Shown: in pieces, positions 38,770 through 49,239 of the stretch | How positions within the stretch are numbered: the stretch's first letter is position 1 | Layout of the letters: each line of letters begins with the position of its first letter | The notes under the pieces: generated by a model | What the model saw: only the letters and a program-made list of their open reading frames with translations | What the model was told of the DNA's origin: nothing | Databases searched by the model: none | Assembly: GCF_001866135.1 (NCBI RefSeq) | Contig: NZ_MODW01000005.1 | Coordinates: 62,001 to 126,000, forward strand | Reading direction: 5' to 3' | Length of the DNA: 64,000 nucleotides | From: Microbacterium sp. LCT-H2 | Lineage (GTDB): Bacteria; Actinomycetota; Actinomycetes; Actinomycetales; Microbacteriaceae | Program-made: the position numbers and the translations under genes

Positions 38770-39987
38770 TCAGTCCGTCAGCTCGCGCACCACGGCATCG
38801 GCGAGGAGACGGCCGCGGAGCGTGAGCTGGACGCGCCCGCGGATCGCCGCCGCCGCATCGATCAGGCCGTCGGCGATCAGCCCGGCCACCCGCCCCCTGT
38901 TCTGCTCCGGGACGTCGGTCACCGCGATCCCCTCACGGATGCGGCTGACGAGGAGGATGCGCTCCAGGGTCCGCGCCTCCAGGTCCGGACGTTCGCGCCC
39001 GGCCGCCGGCGACGACGCGGCCGCCAGGCGCTGCGCGTAGGCGGCGGGATGCTTGACGTTCCACCACCGGAGTCCGGCGACGTGGCTGTGGGCGCCGGGA
39101 CCGAAGCCCCACCAGTCGCTGCCCCGCCAGTACGCGAGGTTGTGCCGCGACCGCTGCCCCTCGCTGCGAGCCCAGTTGCTGACCTCGTACCACTCGAACC
39201 CGGCGGCGGCGAGGCGCTCGTCCGCCAGCTCGTACATGTCGGCCTGGAGGTCGTCGTCCGGGGTCGGCACCTCGCCGCGACGGATCTGACGGGCGAGCTT
39301 CGTGCCGTCCTCGACGATGAGGGCGTAGGCGGAGATGTGGTCGGACTCCAGGGCCAGGGCGGCGTCGAGCGAGGCTTCCCAGTCGGCGAGGGTCTCCCCC
39401 GGTGCGCCGTAGATGAGGTCGACGCTGACCGCGAGTCCGGCCTCCTTCGCGGCGGCGACGGCTGTGCGCACGTTCTCCGGTCGGTGCGTCCGGTCGAGCG
39501 CGGCGAGGACGTGCGGGACGGCGGACTGCATGCCGATGGACAGCCTCGTGACCCCCGCCTCGGCGAGGATGCGCGCGACCTCCGGGGTCACGGTGTCGGG
39601 GTTGGCCTCGACCGTGACCTCCGCGCCCGGTGCGAGTCCGAACGCCGCGGTGGCCGCTCCCAGCATGCGGGCGAGGTCTCCCGCGGGAAGCAGCGTGGGC
39701 GTGCCGCCGCCGAAGAACACCGTGTCCATCGGGCGCAGCGCTCCGGCCTCGTCCAGCACCGTGCGCGCGAGGGCGATCTCCCCGATGAGGGTGGACGCGT
39801 AGTCCTCCTGCTTCGCCCCGCGGAGCTCACCGGACGTGTACGTGTTGAAGTCGCAGTAGCCGCAGCGCACCCGGCAGAACGGGATGTGGAGGTAGGCGGA
39901 GAACGGCGTCTCGGCGGAGGTCGGGAGATCGGCGGGGAGTCGCCCGTCCGCGGGCGCCGGATCCCCGAGCGGAAGTGGTCCCGCCAT
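38770..39987 (-). CDS. hemW: Radical SAM heme chaperone HemW / coproporphyrinogen dehydrogenase-like
   Basis: A 405-residue radical SAM protein. The 4Fe-4S triad is FCRVRCGYCDFNTY (CxxxCxxC). GGGTPTLLP, VTVEANPDT, RLSIGMQS and VDLIYGAPGETLADWE follow, and the HemN C-terminal domain starts near ARTLERILL. HemW binds heme for insertion rather than oxidising coproporphyrinogen; sequence alone does not fully exclude the HemN reaction. ATG 39987 overlaps the DUF1990 stop by one base. A GTG at 39990 is possible. Confidence 0.92.
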   Translation of the reverse strand: MAGPLPLGDPAPADGRLPADLPTSAETPFSAYLHIPFCRVRCGYCDFNTYTSGELRGAKQEDYASTLIGEIALARTVLDEAGALRPMDTVFFGGGTPTLLPAGDLARMLGAATAAFGLAPGAEVTVEANPDTVTPEVARILAEAGVTRLSIGMQSAVPHVLAALDRTHRPENVRTAVAAAKEAGLAVSVDLIYGAPGETLADWEASLDAALALESDHISAYALIVEDGTKLARQIRRGEVPTPDDDLQADMYELADERLAAAGFEWYEVSNWARSEGQRSRHNLAYWRGSDWWGFGPGAHSHVAGLRWWNVKHPAAYAQRLAAASSPAAGRERPDLEARTLERILLVSRIREGIAVTDVPEQNRGRVAGLIADGLIDAAAAIRGRVQLTLRGRLLADAVVRELTD

Positions 39988-40640
39988 CACACCGGGGTCG
40001 CGTAGAGCGGGGAGATCGCGCGGAGGTAGCGCGCGAAGAGCTCGCGACGGCGGCGCTTCATCAGAGCGGGGACGAGACGGTAGAGCAGCGTGTTCGGGGC
40101 GTCGAAGGCCCGGACCGTGAACCAGACCTCGTCGTTGTCCTCGCGCCAGTCCACGTCGAACGACTCCTCGCCGCTGACCACGGAGCCTCCGACCGTGCCC
40201 AGCACGAAGCCGATCCGCCGGGTCTCCTCCGTGACCGAGATCACACGCAGCTCGGAGTCGGCGCGCATGCCGCCGACTCGGCCCCGCAGGTGCAGCGTCA
40301 TGCCCGCGCCCACGAAGGGCATCCCCTCGGCGTCGTAGCGCGGCTCAACATCCCGCTTGCTCGGCGCGATGGGATTGCCCTCGGCGTCGAAGCTCACGCC
40401 CGCATAGGCGGGACCGGGAGCCGGACGGACGTCCTCCACGGACAGCCCGGCCGCACGCTGCGCCGTCCACGACAGCAGGGCTTCGCCGGCCGTCTGGAAA
40501 CGCTCCTCGCCACTGCCGATCCGCCAGGATTCCTCCGCCGGGATGCTGCGCTCCGGCGGGTACTGCATCAGATCGGGGGCGTGGGTCGCACCCACGGCCG
40601 CATAGTCCACCGTGTCGTCTCGGAAAGTCCCGCGCCGCAT
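39987..40640 (-). CDS. DUF1990 family protein
   Basis: A 217-residue cytosolic protein of unknown function. Recognisable family features are YAAVGATHAPDL near the N-terminus, RIGSGEERFQTAGEALLSW, and the C-terminal NTLLYRLVPALMKRRRRELF amphipathic helix before the end. It is immediately upstream of and overlapping hemW. The start is ATG 40640, with TAGGCT seven bases upstream, giving a leaderless mRNA. An upstream in-frame start at 40676 is less likely. Confidence 0.78.
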   Translation of the reverse strand: MRRGTFRDDTVDYAAVGATHAPDLMQYPPERSIPAEESWRIGSGEERFQTAGEALLSWTAQRAAGLSVEDVRPAPGPAYAGVSFDAEGNPIAPSKRDVEPRYDAEGMPFVGAGMTLHLRGRVGGMRADSELRVISVTEETRRIGFVLGTVGGSVVSGEESFDVDWREDNDEVWFTVRAFDAPNTLLYRLVPALMKRRRRELFARYLRAISPLYATPV

Positions 40641-40647
40641 GAGATCC

Positions 40648-40653
40648 AGCCTA
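40648..40653 (-). promoter_or_regulatory. -10 element of the DUF1990-hemW unit, leaderless
   Basis: TAGGCT on the minus strand, 7 bases before ATG 40640. Confidence 0.55.
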
Positions 40654-40714
40654 CTTCGGGTTCCCTGAGCGAACACCCCCTGCGCCGCGCGCCGTCACAT
40701 CCCCCGGGAATCCC

Positions 40715-40968
40715 GGGTCCCTGATCCTGTCGAAGGGTGGGTCCCTGAGCTTGTCGAAGGCTGGGTCCCTGAGCTTGTCGAAGGCTGGGTCCCTGAGCTT
40801 GTCGAAGGCTGGGTCCCTGAGCTTGTCGAAGGGTGGGTCCCTGAGCTTGTCGAAGGGTGGGTCCCTGAGCTTGTCGAAGGGTGGGTCCCTGAGCTTGTCG
40901 AAGGGTGGGTCCCTGAGCTTGTCGAAGGGCTCCTCCACAAAACGGTCGGTCCCTGAGCTTGTCGAAGG
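40715..40968 (+). repeat. Tandem array of 24-bp repeats (nine units plus one detached)
   Basis: Nine head-to-tail 24-base units occupy 40715-40930. The core is GTCCCTGAGCTTGTCGAAGG, and the joining base varies between C and G (units 2-4 end in CT, the others in GT). Unit 1 has ATCCTG instead of AGCTTG. After 17 bases a tenth core lies at 40948-40968. There are no unique spacers, so this is not CRISPR. This array fills most of the 377-base gap between DUF1990 and the GIY-YIG gene. Its period of eight codons makes it open in several frames, but no protein is likely. Confidence 0.95.
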
Positions 40969-41005
40969 AATCGCCCACGCCCCGGAAACCCGCACACACC
41001 TCCAC

Positions 41006-41011
41006 CATGAT
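41006..41011 (+). promoter_or_regulatory. Possible -10 element of the GIY-YIG gene, leaderless
   Basis: CATGAT, 6 bases before ATG 41018. Confidence 0.4.
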
Positions 41012-41017
41012 GGCCGG

Positions 41018-41344
41018 ATGCCATGGACCTACATCCTCGAATGCCGTGACAGCAGCTTCTACACGGGCAGCACGAACGGCGACCTCGAAGCCCGCATCTG
41101 GGAGCACAACCACGACGACGCGTTCGCCGCCATCCATACGCGCCACCGGAGACCGGTCTCGCTGGTCTACGCGGAGCACTTCGACACCGTCGACGCGGCC
41201 TTCTTCCGGGAGAAGCAGATCCAGGGGTGGAATCGCCGGAAAAAGATGGCGTTAATCGAGAATCGGTGGGAGGACCTTCCGTCGTTGTCGAGGTCGTACG
41301 GTGCGCTTCGACAGGCTCAGCGACCCAGCGCGGACGGACCCTGA
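41018..41344 (+). CDS. Single-domain GIY-YIG nuclease
   Basis: A small nuclease-fold protein of 108 residues. The motif pair is WTYILECRDSSFYTGST (YIL...YTG), followed by the catalytic Arg in EARIWEHN and the metal Glu in FFREKQIQGWNRRKK. There is no extra DNA-binding domain. It lies between the 24-bp repeat array (upstream) and inverted copies of the same repeat. One inverted copy is inside its own 3' end and encodes the tail residues LRQAQRPS. The gene could be a repair or editing nuclease of the YhbQ/UPF0213 type, or the enzyme that spreads the repeat. The second is inference from position. Confidence 0.82.
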   Translation: MPWTYILECRDSSFYTGSTNGDLEARIWEHNHDDAFAAIHTRHRRPVSLVYAEHFDTVDAAFFREKQIQGWNRRKKMALIENRWEDLPSLSRSYGALRQAQRPSADGP

Positions 41345-41374
41345 AAACCGCGCGCGTCGACCGGCTCAGCGGGG
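41306..41374 (-). repeat. Inverted copies of the 24-bp repeat core
   Basis: CTTCGACAGGCTCAGCGACC at 41306-41325 is the reverse complement of the array core with two substitutions. It overlaps the 3' end of the GIY-YIG gene. A weaker copy, CGTCGACCGGCTCAGC, lies at 41355-41370 just before the lepA stop. Together with the array these place the nuclease gene between oppositely oriented repeats. Confidence 0.75.
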
Positions 41375-41378
41375 TGGG

Positions 41379-43247
<1,869 letters not shown>

Positions 43248-43256
43248 GTCCCGTCG

Positions 43257-43262
43257 ATTCTA
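43257..43262 (-). promoter_or_regulatory. -10 element of lepA
   Basis: TAGAAT on the minus strand, 9 bases before ATG 43247. The 5' leader would be at most a few bases. Confidence 0.45.
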
Positions 43263-43489
43263 CGGTGAGGGTCCTCATAATCCCCATTCGTGCGTATCGG
43301 TGATAGTCTCCCGAAGTTGCCCGGGATCAATCCGTGACACCGGATCCCGTAAGCGATACGACTCCGTCACAGACTCCGTGAGGGCTGTCGCGTCGCGCGG
43401 AACGGCGGATGAAACCCGATCATCCGCCCGGCTCAGCGTTGCGTCGGCAGACCCCGAGCGCGTCTGGAGAAGAGAAAGACAAATCCCCC

Positions 43490-44473
43490 TTGATCAAGTA
43501 CCTCGCGCGCCGTGCCCTCGGCTGGCTGCTCATGATCGTGGTCGCGACGAACCTCACCTACTTCCTCGCGTGGGGCTTCCTCGATCCGCGCAGCAACTAT
43601 GTGGGTCGTCGCCCTCCGCTCAGTCCTGAGCAGATCGACAACGTCCTCATCCCCCGCAACCTGAGCGACACCGTCCCGCTGATCGAACGGTGGTGGACCT
43701 GGTTCTCGGGGATTCTGCTGCGATGGGACTGGGGCGTCAGCCCGACGGGGCAGTCGGTGAACGAGCAGGTCGCCTATCGCATGTGGGTCAGCGCCGAGCT
43801 CGTCCTCGGAGCCACGATCATCGCCGCCGTCCTCGGCGTCTGGCTGGGCGTGTACACCGCCTCTCGTCAGTACAAGCTCGCCGATCGCATCGGCCAGGCG
43901 ACCTCGATCATCACGATGAACATCAACATCATCGTGGCGGGTCTCGCCGTGGTGCTCCTCGCCATCGCCCTCAACGAGGCGACCGGCGTGCGCATCTTCT
44001 ACGTCACCGGCTCCTCCAGTCCCGGGGTCACCGGCTTCTTCCCCACGATCATCGATGCGCTCCAGCACGTCACCCTGCCGACGATCGCTCTGGTGCTGGT
44101 CGGTTACGCCCAGTATCACTTCCTTCAGCGCTCCCTGCTGCTCGACAACATCAACGCCGATTACGTCCGCACGGCGCGCGCCAAGGGGCTCACGAAGGCC
44201 CAGGCGATCCGGAAGCACGCGCTCCGCACGTCTCTCATCCCCGTCGCCACCCAGGTCGCCTTCACGATCCCGACGATCTTCACCGGCGCGATCCTGACGG
44301 AGACGATCTTCGCCTGGCAGGGCATGGGGCGCTACTTCCTCGACACCATCAACCAGAACGACATCAACGGTGTCGTGGCGGTCGCCGCGTTCGGCGCCGT
44401 TCTGACCGCGATCGGCGCCGTGCTGGCGGACATCATCGTGGTCATCCTCGACCCGCGAGTGAGGGTGAGCTGA
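43490..44473 (+). CDS. Peptide-type ABC transporter permease (DppB/OppB-like)
   Basis: A 327-residue inner-membrane permease with about six helices. The N-terminal IKYLARRALGWLLMIVVATN opens into a periplasmic loop (GVSPTGQSVNEQ). The EAA-type cytosolic loop is YVRTARAKGLTKAQAIRKHALRTSLIP, which contacts the ATPase. The best start is TTG 43490. An in-frame ATG at 43409 would add 27 polar residues unlike the family. It is first gene of an importer operon: permease, permease, fused ATPase, binding protein. Confidence 0.88.
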   Translation: MIKYLARRALGWLLMIVVATNLTYFLAWGFLDPRSNYVGRRPPLSPEQIDNVLIPRNLSDTVPLIERWWTWFSGILLRWDWGVSPTGQSVNEQVAYRMWVSAELVLGATIIAAVLGVWLGVYTASRQYKLADRIGQATSIITMNINIIVAGLAVVLLAIALNEATGVRIFYVTGSSSPGVTGFFPTIIDALQHVTLPTIALVLVGYAQYHFLQRSLLLDNINADYVRTARAKGLTKAQAIRKHALRTSLIPVATQVAFTIPTIFTGAILTETIFAWQGMGRYFLDTINQNDINGVVAVAAFGAVLTAIGAVLADIIVVILDPRVRVS

Positions 44474-44475
44474 AA

Positions 44476-45396
44476 ATGACCACGGAAATGATCGATCCCC
44501 TCGTCGAGCCGCCTGTCGGGCCTCCGCAGCCCGCCGACAAGTCGCTCTCGAAGTGGACGTTGTACACGCGTCGGTTCCTGCGCAACAAGCCCGCTGTCGG
44601 CGGCATCATCGTGCTGTTCGTCCTGATCCTCTTCGCGACGCTCGGACCGTTGCTGTCGCGCTACGCGGTGAATGACATGGACTTCCTGGCATTGAGCTCG
44701 CCCCCGTCGGCCGACCACTGGTTCGGGACCAACGGCGCCGGCAACGACACGTACACGCAGACCGCTGTCGGTCTGCAGCGCTCGCTCATGATCGCCATCA
44801 CCGTCTCTCTCGGCACGACGATCCTCTCGGCACTCGTCGGCACGGCTGCCGCCTACTTCGGCGGCTGGTTCGAGCGCATCGCTCTTCTGGTGATCCACTT
44901 CATGATGGTCGTTCCGACCTTCCTCATCCTGTCGGTCGTCTCGAACGACTCCGGCGGCGTCTGGTGGGTCATCGCCCTGGTGATGATCTTCGTCGGATGG
45001 TTCTTCCCCGCGCGCATCATCTGGACTATGGCGCTGTCGCTCCGCGAACGCGAGTACGTGCAGGCCGCGCGCTACATGGGGGTCCGTGGCGGACGCATCG
45101 TCCTGCGGCACCTGGTCCCCAACATCGGATCACTTCTGGTGATCAACTTCACCCTGGGCATCGTCGCCGCCGTGACGACTGAGACTGGCCTGTCGTTCAT
45201 CGGCTTCGGCGTCAAGATCCCCGATGTCTCCCTCGGCTCCCTGATCGGCGAGGGGAGCACGACCATCACGAGCTCGCCGTGGCTGTTCTACTTCCCGGCC
45301 CTCGTCCTCACTCTGCTCACCGTGTCGATGGCACTCATCGCCGACGGTCTGCGTGATGCCCTCGATCCCACCTCGGCTGCTGGAGGCCGCGCATGA
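44476..45396 (+). CDS. Peptide-type ABC transporter permease (DppC/OppC-like)
   Basis: A 306-residue permease partner. The N-terminal OppC segment (WTLYTRRFLRNKPAVGGIIVLFVLILFATLG, first helix) is followed by HWFGTNGAGNDTYTQ and the EAA loop REREYVQAARYMGVRGGRIVLRHLVPN. GLSFIGFGVKIPDVSLGSLI near the end is highly typical. It starts two bases after the first permease stop, and its own stop overlaps the ATPase start as ATGA. Confidence 0.93.
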   Translation: MTTEMIDPLVEPPVGPPQPADKSLSKWTLYTRRFLRNKPAVGGIIVLFVLILFATLGPLLSRYAVNDMDFLALSSPPSADHWFGTNGAGNDTYTQTAVGLQRSLMIAITVSLGTTILSALVGTAAAYFGGWFERIALLVIHFMMVVPTFLILSVVSNDSGGVWWVIALVMIFVGWFFPARIIWTMALSLREREYVQAARYMGVRGGRIVLRHLVPNIGSLLVINFTLGIVAAVTTETGLSFIGFGVKIPDVSLGSLIGEGSTTITSSPWLFYFPALVLTLLTVSMALIADGLRDALDPTSAAGGRA

Positions 45397-47321
45397 GCCC
45401 CATCCTCTCCGTCCGCGACCTCAACGTCAGCTTCGCCTCTGAGGCCGGTCGTGTCCACGCCGTCCGCGGCGTCTCCTTCGACCTCGAGGCCGGAAAGACC
45501 CTCGGCATCGTCGGAGAGTCCGGATCGGGCAAGTCGGTCACCTCCCTGGCGGTGATGGGCCTGCTCGACGAGAACGCCAAGGTGTCGGGCTCGATCATGT
45601 TCGACGGCCAGGAGCTGATCGGCAAGACGGACGCGCAGCTCTCCACGATCCGCGGCAACGGCCTGTCGATGATCTTCCAGGACCCGCTGACCTCGCTGAC
45701 TCCCGTGTACACGATCGGCACGCAGCTGATCGAGGCGTTGACCGTGCACCGCAACATGAGCGGCAAGGAGGCCAACGCCCGGGCCATCGACCTTCTCAAG
45801 CTGGTCGGGATCCCGGAGCCGGAGAAGCGCATGAAGGCCTTCCCCCACGAGTTCTCCGGAGGCATGCGCCAGCGCGTCGTCATCGCCATCGCGATGGCGA
45901 ACGACCCCAAGCTGATCATCGCCGACGAGCCGACCACTGCTCTGGACGTGACGATTCAGGCACAGATCCTCGACCTCATCGAGAAGGCACAGGACGAGAC
46001 CGGCGCGGCCGTGATGATGATCACGCATGACATGGGTGTCGTGGCCCGCACCGCCGACGACGTCATGGTCATGTACGCGGGCAAGCCCGTCGAGCAGGCC
46101 CCGGTCAGGGAGCTGTTCCACAAGACCCGGATGCCCTACTCGATCGGACTCCTCGGCGCCATCCCGCGCGTAGACAAGGCCGAGAAGGAGCCCCTGACCC
46201 CGATCAAGGGCAACCCGCCCCTGCTCATCGACCTGCCCGATGCGTGCCCGTTCGCGGACCGCTGCCCCATCGTGATCGACGCCTGCCGCGCGAAGGAGCC
46301 CGAGCTTCTCCCCGTTCACACGGGAGGCGTGTCAGAACACCGTGCGGCCTGTATCCGTGCGGACGAGATCGAGGATGGGGGCATGCTCGGCGGGCTACCG
46401 GTGTACCCCGTGCGCGAGGTCCCCGAGAGCGACCTCACCCGCCTTCCCCGCGAGGAGCGGCCGATCACGCTCGAGGTGAAGAACCTCACCAAGACATTCC
46501 CCCTTCTGAAGGGGGCGTTCCTCAAGCGCAAGGTCGGTGAGGTCCACGCGATCAAGGGGATCAGCTTCGACGTGCGCGAGGGCGAGACGATGGCCATCGT
46601 CGGCGAGTCCGGCTCCGGCAAGACGACGACGCTGCTGCAGATCATGGACATGGTCAAGCAGACCGAGGGCGACATCGTGATCGCCGGCACGAGTGTCAAC
46701 GACATCCGCAGCCACAAGGTCGAGCGCGCACTGCGTCGCGACATCCAGATCGTTTTCCAGGACCCGATGGGTGCTCTGGATCCTCGCCTGACCGTCGCCG
46801 ACATCATCGCGGAGCCGCTTCTCGCGATCGGAACGCCGAGCGCCGAGGTGCACCGTCGTGTCGGTGAGCTCATGGATCTCGTCGGCCTCAATCCGGCGCA
46901 TCGCGATCGCTTCCCCCAGGCGTTCTCGGGTGGTCAGCGACAGCGCATCGGCATCGCCCGCGCGCTGTCGACGAACCCCAAGATCGTCGTTCTCGACGAG
47001 CCGGTCTCCGCGCTCGACGTGTCGATCCAGGCCGGCGTGATCAATCTCCTCGATGAGCTCAAGGTCAAGCTCGGGCTGTCGTACCTCTTCGTGGCGCACG
47101 ACCTCTCCGTCGTCCGCCACATCGCCGATCGGGTCGCCGTGATGTACCTCGGCGATTTCGTCGAGCACGGCGATGTGGACGAGGTGTTCGACAATCCGCA
47201 GCACCCCTACACCAAGGCTCTGCTCTCGGCGATCCCGGTCCCCGACCCGGACATCGAGCGCACGCGGCAGCGCGTCGTGTTCGATCCCGACACGGTCAGC
47301 ACGAAGCCGGCGACGGTCTGA
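45393..47321 (+). CDS. Fused double ATP-binding protein of the peptide importer (DppD-DppF type)
   Basis: A 642-residue protein with two complete ABC cassettes. NBD1 has GESGSGKSVTS, signature FSGGMRQRVVIA, Walker B LIIADEPTTALD and H-loop MITHD. NBD2 has GESGSGKTTTL, FSGGQRQRIGIARAL, IVVLDEPVSALD and VAHDLS. Between them is the oligopeptide-family extension CPFADRCPIVIDACRAKEPEL's Cys cluster. The fusion replaces the separate DppD and DppF subunits and fixes their 1:1 ratio. The start overlaps the upstream permease. Confidence 0.94.
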   Translation: MSPILSVRDLNVSFASEAGRVHAVRGVSFDLEAGKTLGIVGESGSGKSVTSLAVMGLLDENAKVSGSIMFDGQELIGKTDAQLSTIRGNGLSMIFQDPLTSLTPVYTIGTQLIEALTVHRNMSGKEANARAIDLLKLVGIPEPEKRMKAFPHEFSGGMRQRVVIAIAMANDPKLIIADEPTTALDVTIQAQILDLIEKAQDETGAAVMMITHDMGVVARTADDVMVMYAGKPVEQAPVRELFHKTRMPYSIGLLGAIPRVDKAEKEPLTPIKGNPPLLIDLPDACPFADRCPIVIDACRAKEPELLPVHTGGVSEHRAACIRADEIEDGGMLGGLPVYPVREVPESDLTRLPREERPITLEVKNLTKTFPLLKGAFLKRKVGEVHAIKGISFDVREGETMAIVGESGSGKTTTLLQIMDMVKQTEGDIVIAGTSVNDIRSHKVERALRRDIQIVFQDPMGALDPRLTVADIIAEPLLAIGTPSAEVHRRVGELMDLVGLNPAHRDRFPQAFSGGQRQRIGIARALSTNPKIVVLDEPVSALDVSIQAGVINLLDELKVKLGLSYLFVAHDLSVVRHIADRVAVMYLGDFVEHGDVDEVFDNPQHPYTKALLSAIPVPDPDIERTRQRVVFDPDTVSTKPATV

Positions 47322-47454
47322 CGCGGGCACGGCCGGGGCCGAGGGTGGTCACCGTCCGATAACGGTTAGACGCTATTCACCGCACGGCGGCGTACCGGTA
47401 TGAGGCTCGAACTATTCTTCCCTTTATGACACGCCGTAAGGCGAAAGGAGCACC

Positions 47455-49164
47455 ATGAAGCAGTACAAGCTGATGGGAGCGCTGGCATTCACCGGCGTTC
47501 TCGCACTCGCGATCAGCGGGTGCGCTGCCGGAAACGGCGGCAGTGGCAACAGCGGCGACAACGGCGAAGCTGCCGAAGTCGAAATGGCGAACTACAACCC
47601 GCAGCCGCGCGAGAACCTGAAGGAAGGCGGCGAAGTCAACTTCGCCATCCGCGAGGTCCCCGACCAGCTCAACGCGTTCAACAGCGACGGCAGCGCGGAC
47701 ACCGCCCGCATCGCCGCGTGGTACACGCCGCAGCTGATCCTGATGGAGCCGGACGGCACGCAGTACAAGAACGACAACTACCTGTCGGAGTGGAAGAACG
47801 AGGTCAAGGACGGCAAGACGGTCCTGACGTTCACGTTCACCGACGAGGCCCACTGGAACGACGGCACCGACATGGACTGGACCGCCATCGATGCCACGTG
47901 GAAGGCCAACCGCTCCTACGACGAGGGCTTCAACCCGAACGCGACCGATGGCTACAAGGAGATCGAGTCCGTCGAGCAGGGCGACTCCCCCAAGACGGCC
48001 ATCGTGACCTTCAAGGGCGAGTTCGCCTGGCCGCAGATGCCGTTCAACGGCGGCGTGATCCACCCGGCCCTCGCCGACCCGGACGTCTTCAACGAGGCGA
48101 TGATCGACAACCCGCACCCGGAGTGGGGTGCCGGCCCGTACACCGTCGACGAGTTCGACGCGAACAAGGGCTACATCTCCTTCAAGCCGAACCCCGAGTG
48201 GTGGGGCGACGCTCCGCTGCTCGACAAGGTCACCATGACGGGCATGGACGGCCAGGCCGGCGTCAACGCCTTCAAGAACGGCGAGGTCGACATGGTGGAG
48301 ACGGGCTCCCAGGAGCTCATCGACCAGGTCAAGGACGTCGACGGTGCGGTCGTCTACCGCGCCCAGCAGACGGCGAACACCATCCTGCAGGTCGACGCGA
48401 CGAAGCCGCAGTTCGAGGACGTCAAGGTCCGTGAGGCGTTCTTCAAGGCCATCAACATCGACCAGCAGAAGCAGATCGCCTGGAACGGCCTCGGCTACGA
48501 AGAGGACCCGGCCGGTTCGCTCACCCTGTTCTCCTTCCAGCCCGGCTACACCGACTCGATGAAGGCCGCCGGCTGGGAGTTCGACGTCGAGGGCGCCAAG
48601 AAGCTCCTCGACGAGGCCGGCTGGACCGAAGGCTCGGATGGCATCCGCGAGAAGGACGGCGTCAAGCTCTCCGTGGTCTACCCCATCTGGAACGACACCG
48701 CGACCGCCAAGGCGCTCGCGCAGTCGCTGCAGGCGCAGGAGAAGGAGATCGGCATCGACGTCAAGGTCGATGTGCGTCCCGCCAGCCAGTTCTCCGACGA
48801 CTACACCTCGAAGAACTGGGACGTCTCCGGACTCCGCTTCACCTCGTCCGACCCGTTCGGTGCCGCCTGGTTCTGCCAGCTCTACTGCTCGGACTCCGGT
48901 CTGAACCTGTCGGGTGTCGGTGACGCCGAGCTCGACGCGGAGATCAAGGACAAGGTCGAGTCGCAGAGCGACCCCGAGGCGCAGACCAAGGCCGCCATGG
49001 AGCTCGAGCCCGAGATCTACAAGCGCTGGGGTCTCATCCCGCTGTACAACGGCCCGCAGATCTACACGGTTCAGGAGGGTCTGGCCAACCTGACGCCGGA
49101 GCCCTACGTGGGTCTCGACCTGTTCGGCATCACGCCGGTCGAGAACGTCGGCTGGGAGAAGTAA
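47455..49164 (+). CDS. Solute-binding lipoprotein (family 5) of the peptide importer
   Basis: A 569-residue extracellular lipoprotein. The signal sequence MKQYKLMGALAFTGVLALA ends in lipobox LAISGC, with Cys at residue 23, then a Gly/Ser/Asn-rich linker. The mature part is SBP_bac_5 type: LKEGGEVNFAIREVPDQLN, FTFTDEAHWNDGTDMD, GPYTVDEFD, EEDPAGSLTLF and a final GLIPLYNGPQIY. Unlike its operon partners it lies 133 bases downstream, with AAAGGAG before the ATG, and probably also has its own promoter for higher expression. The ligand may be a peptide or other oligomer. A strong terminator follows. Confidence 0.92.
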   Translation: MKQYKLMGALAFTGVLALAISGCAAGNGGSGNSGDNGEAAEVEMANYNPQPRENLKEGGEVNFAIREVPDQLNAFNSDGSADTARIAAWYTPQLILMEPDGTQYKNDNYLSEWKNEVKDGKTVLTFTFTDEAHWNDGTDMDWTAIDATWKANRSYDEGFNPNATDGYKEIESVEQGDSPKTAIVTFKGEFAWPQMPFNGGVIHPALADPDVFNEAMIDNPHPEWGAGPYTVDEFDANKGYISFKPNPEWWGDAPLLDKVTMTGMDGQAGVNAFKNGEVDMVETGSQELIDQVKDVDGAVVYRAQQTANTILQVDATKPQFEDVKVREAFFKAINIDQQKQIAWNGLGYEEDPAGSLTLFSFQPGYTDSMKAAGWEFDVEGAKKLLDEAGWTEGSDGIREKDGVKLSVVYPIWNDTATAKALAQSLQAQEKEIGIDVKVDVRPASQFSDDYTSKNWDVSGLRFTSSDPFGAAWFCQLYCSDSGLNLSGVGDAELDAEIKDKVESQSDPEAQTKAAMELEPEIYKRWGLIPLYNGPQIYTVQEGLANLTPEPYVGLDLFGITPVENVGWEK

Positions 49165-49188
49165 CATCCTCTGACACATCTCGTGTCG

Positions 49189-49223
49189 AAGCGGGGTCGG
49201 TGGTTCATCCACCGGCCCCGCTT
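49189..49223 (+). terminator. Terminator of the peptide importer operon
   Basis: A 15-bp stem (49189-49203 with 49209-49223, one G-U), loop TTCAT, followed by TCCCTAT. The -10 of the next gene begins five bases further on. Confidence 0.82.
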
Positions 49224-49227
49224 TCCC

Positions 49228-49233
49228 TATGCT
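49228..49233 (+). promoter_or_regulatory. -10 element of the alpha/beta hydrolase gene, leaderless
   Basis: TATGCT, 6 bases before GTG 49240. Any -35 would lie within the preceding terminator stem. Confidence 0.55.
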
Positions 49234-49239
49234 GAAGGC

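Noticed and set aside
40715-40968. CRISPR array
   Set aside because: The 24-base units are head to tail with no unique spacers, and no cas genes are nearby.
40751-41017. N-terminal extension of the GIY-YIG protein read through the repeats
   Set aside because: The frame is open only because the repeat period is a multiple of three. It codes for monotonous SLSKG-type peptides, and homologous nucleases begin at the MPWTYILE start.
43409-43489. 27-residue N-terminal extension of the first permease from ATG 43409
   Set aside because: Polar, low-complexity residues unlike permease N-termini. The family start aligns with TTG 43490.
49183-49239. Upstream start for the alpha/beta hydrolase
   Set aside because: It would place the ribosome start before the terminator hairpin of the importer operon. 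GTG 49240 has an exact -10 spacing.
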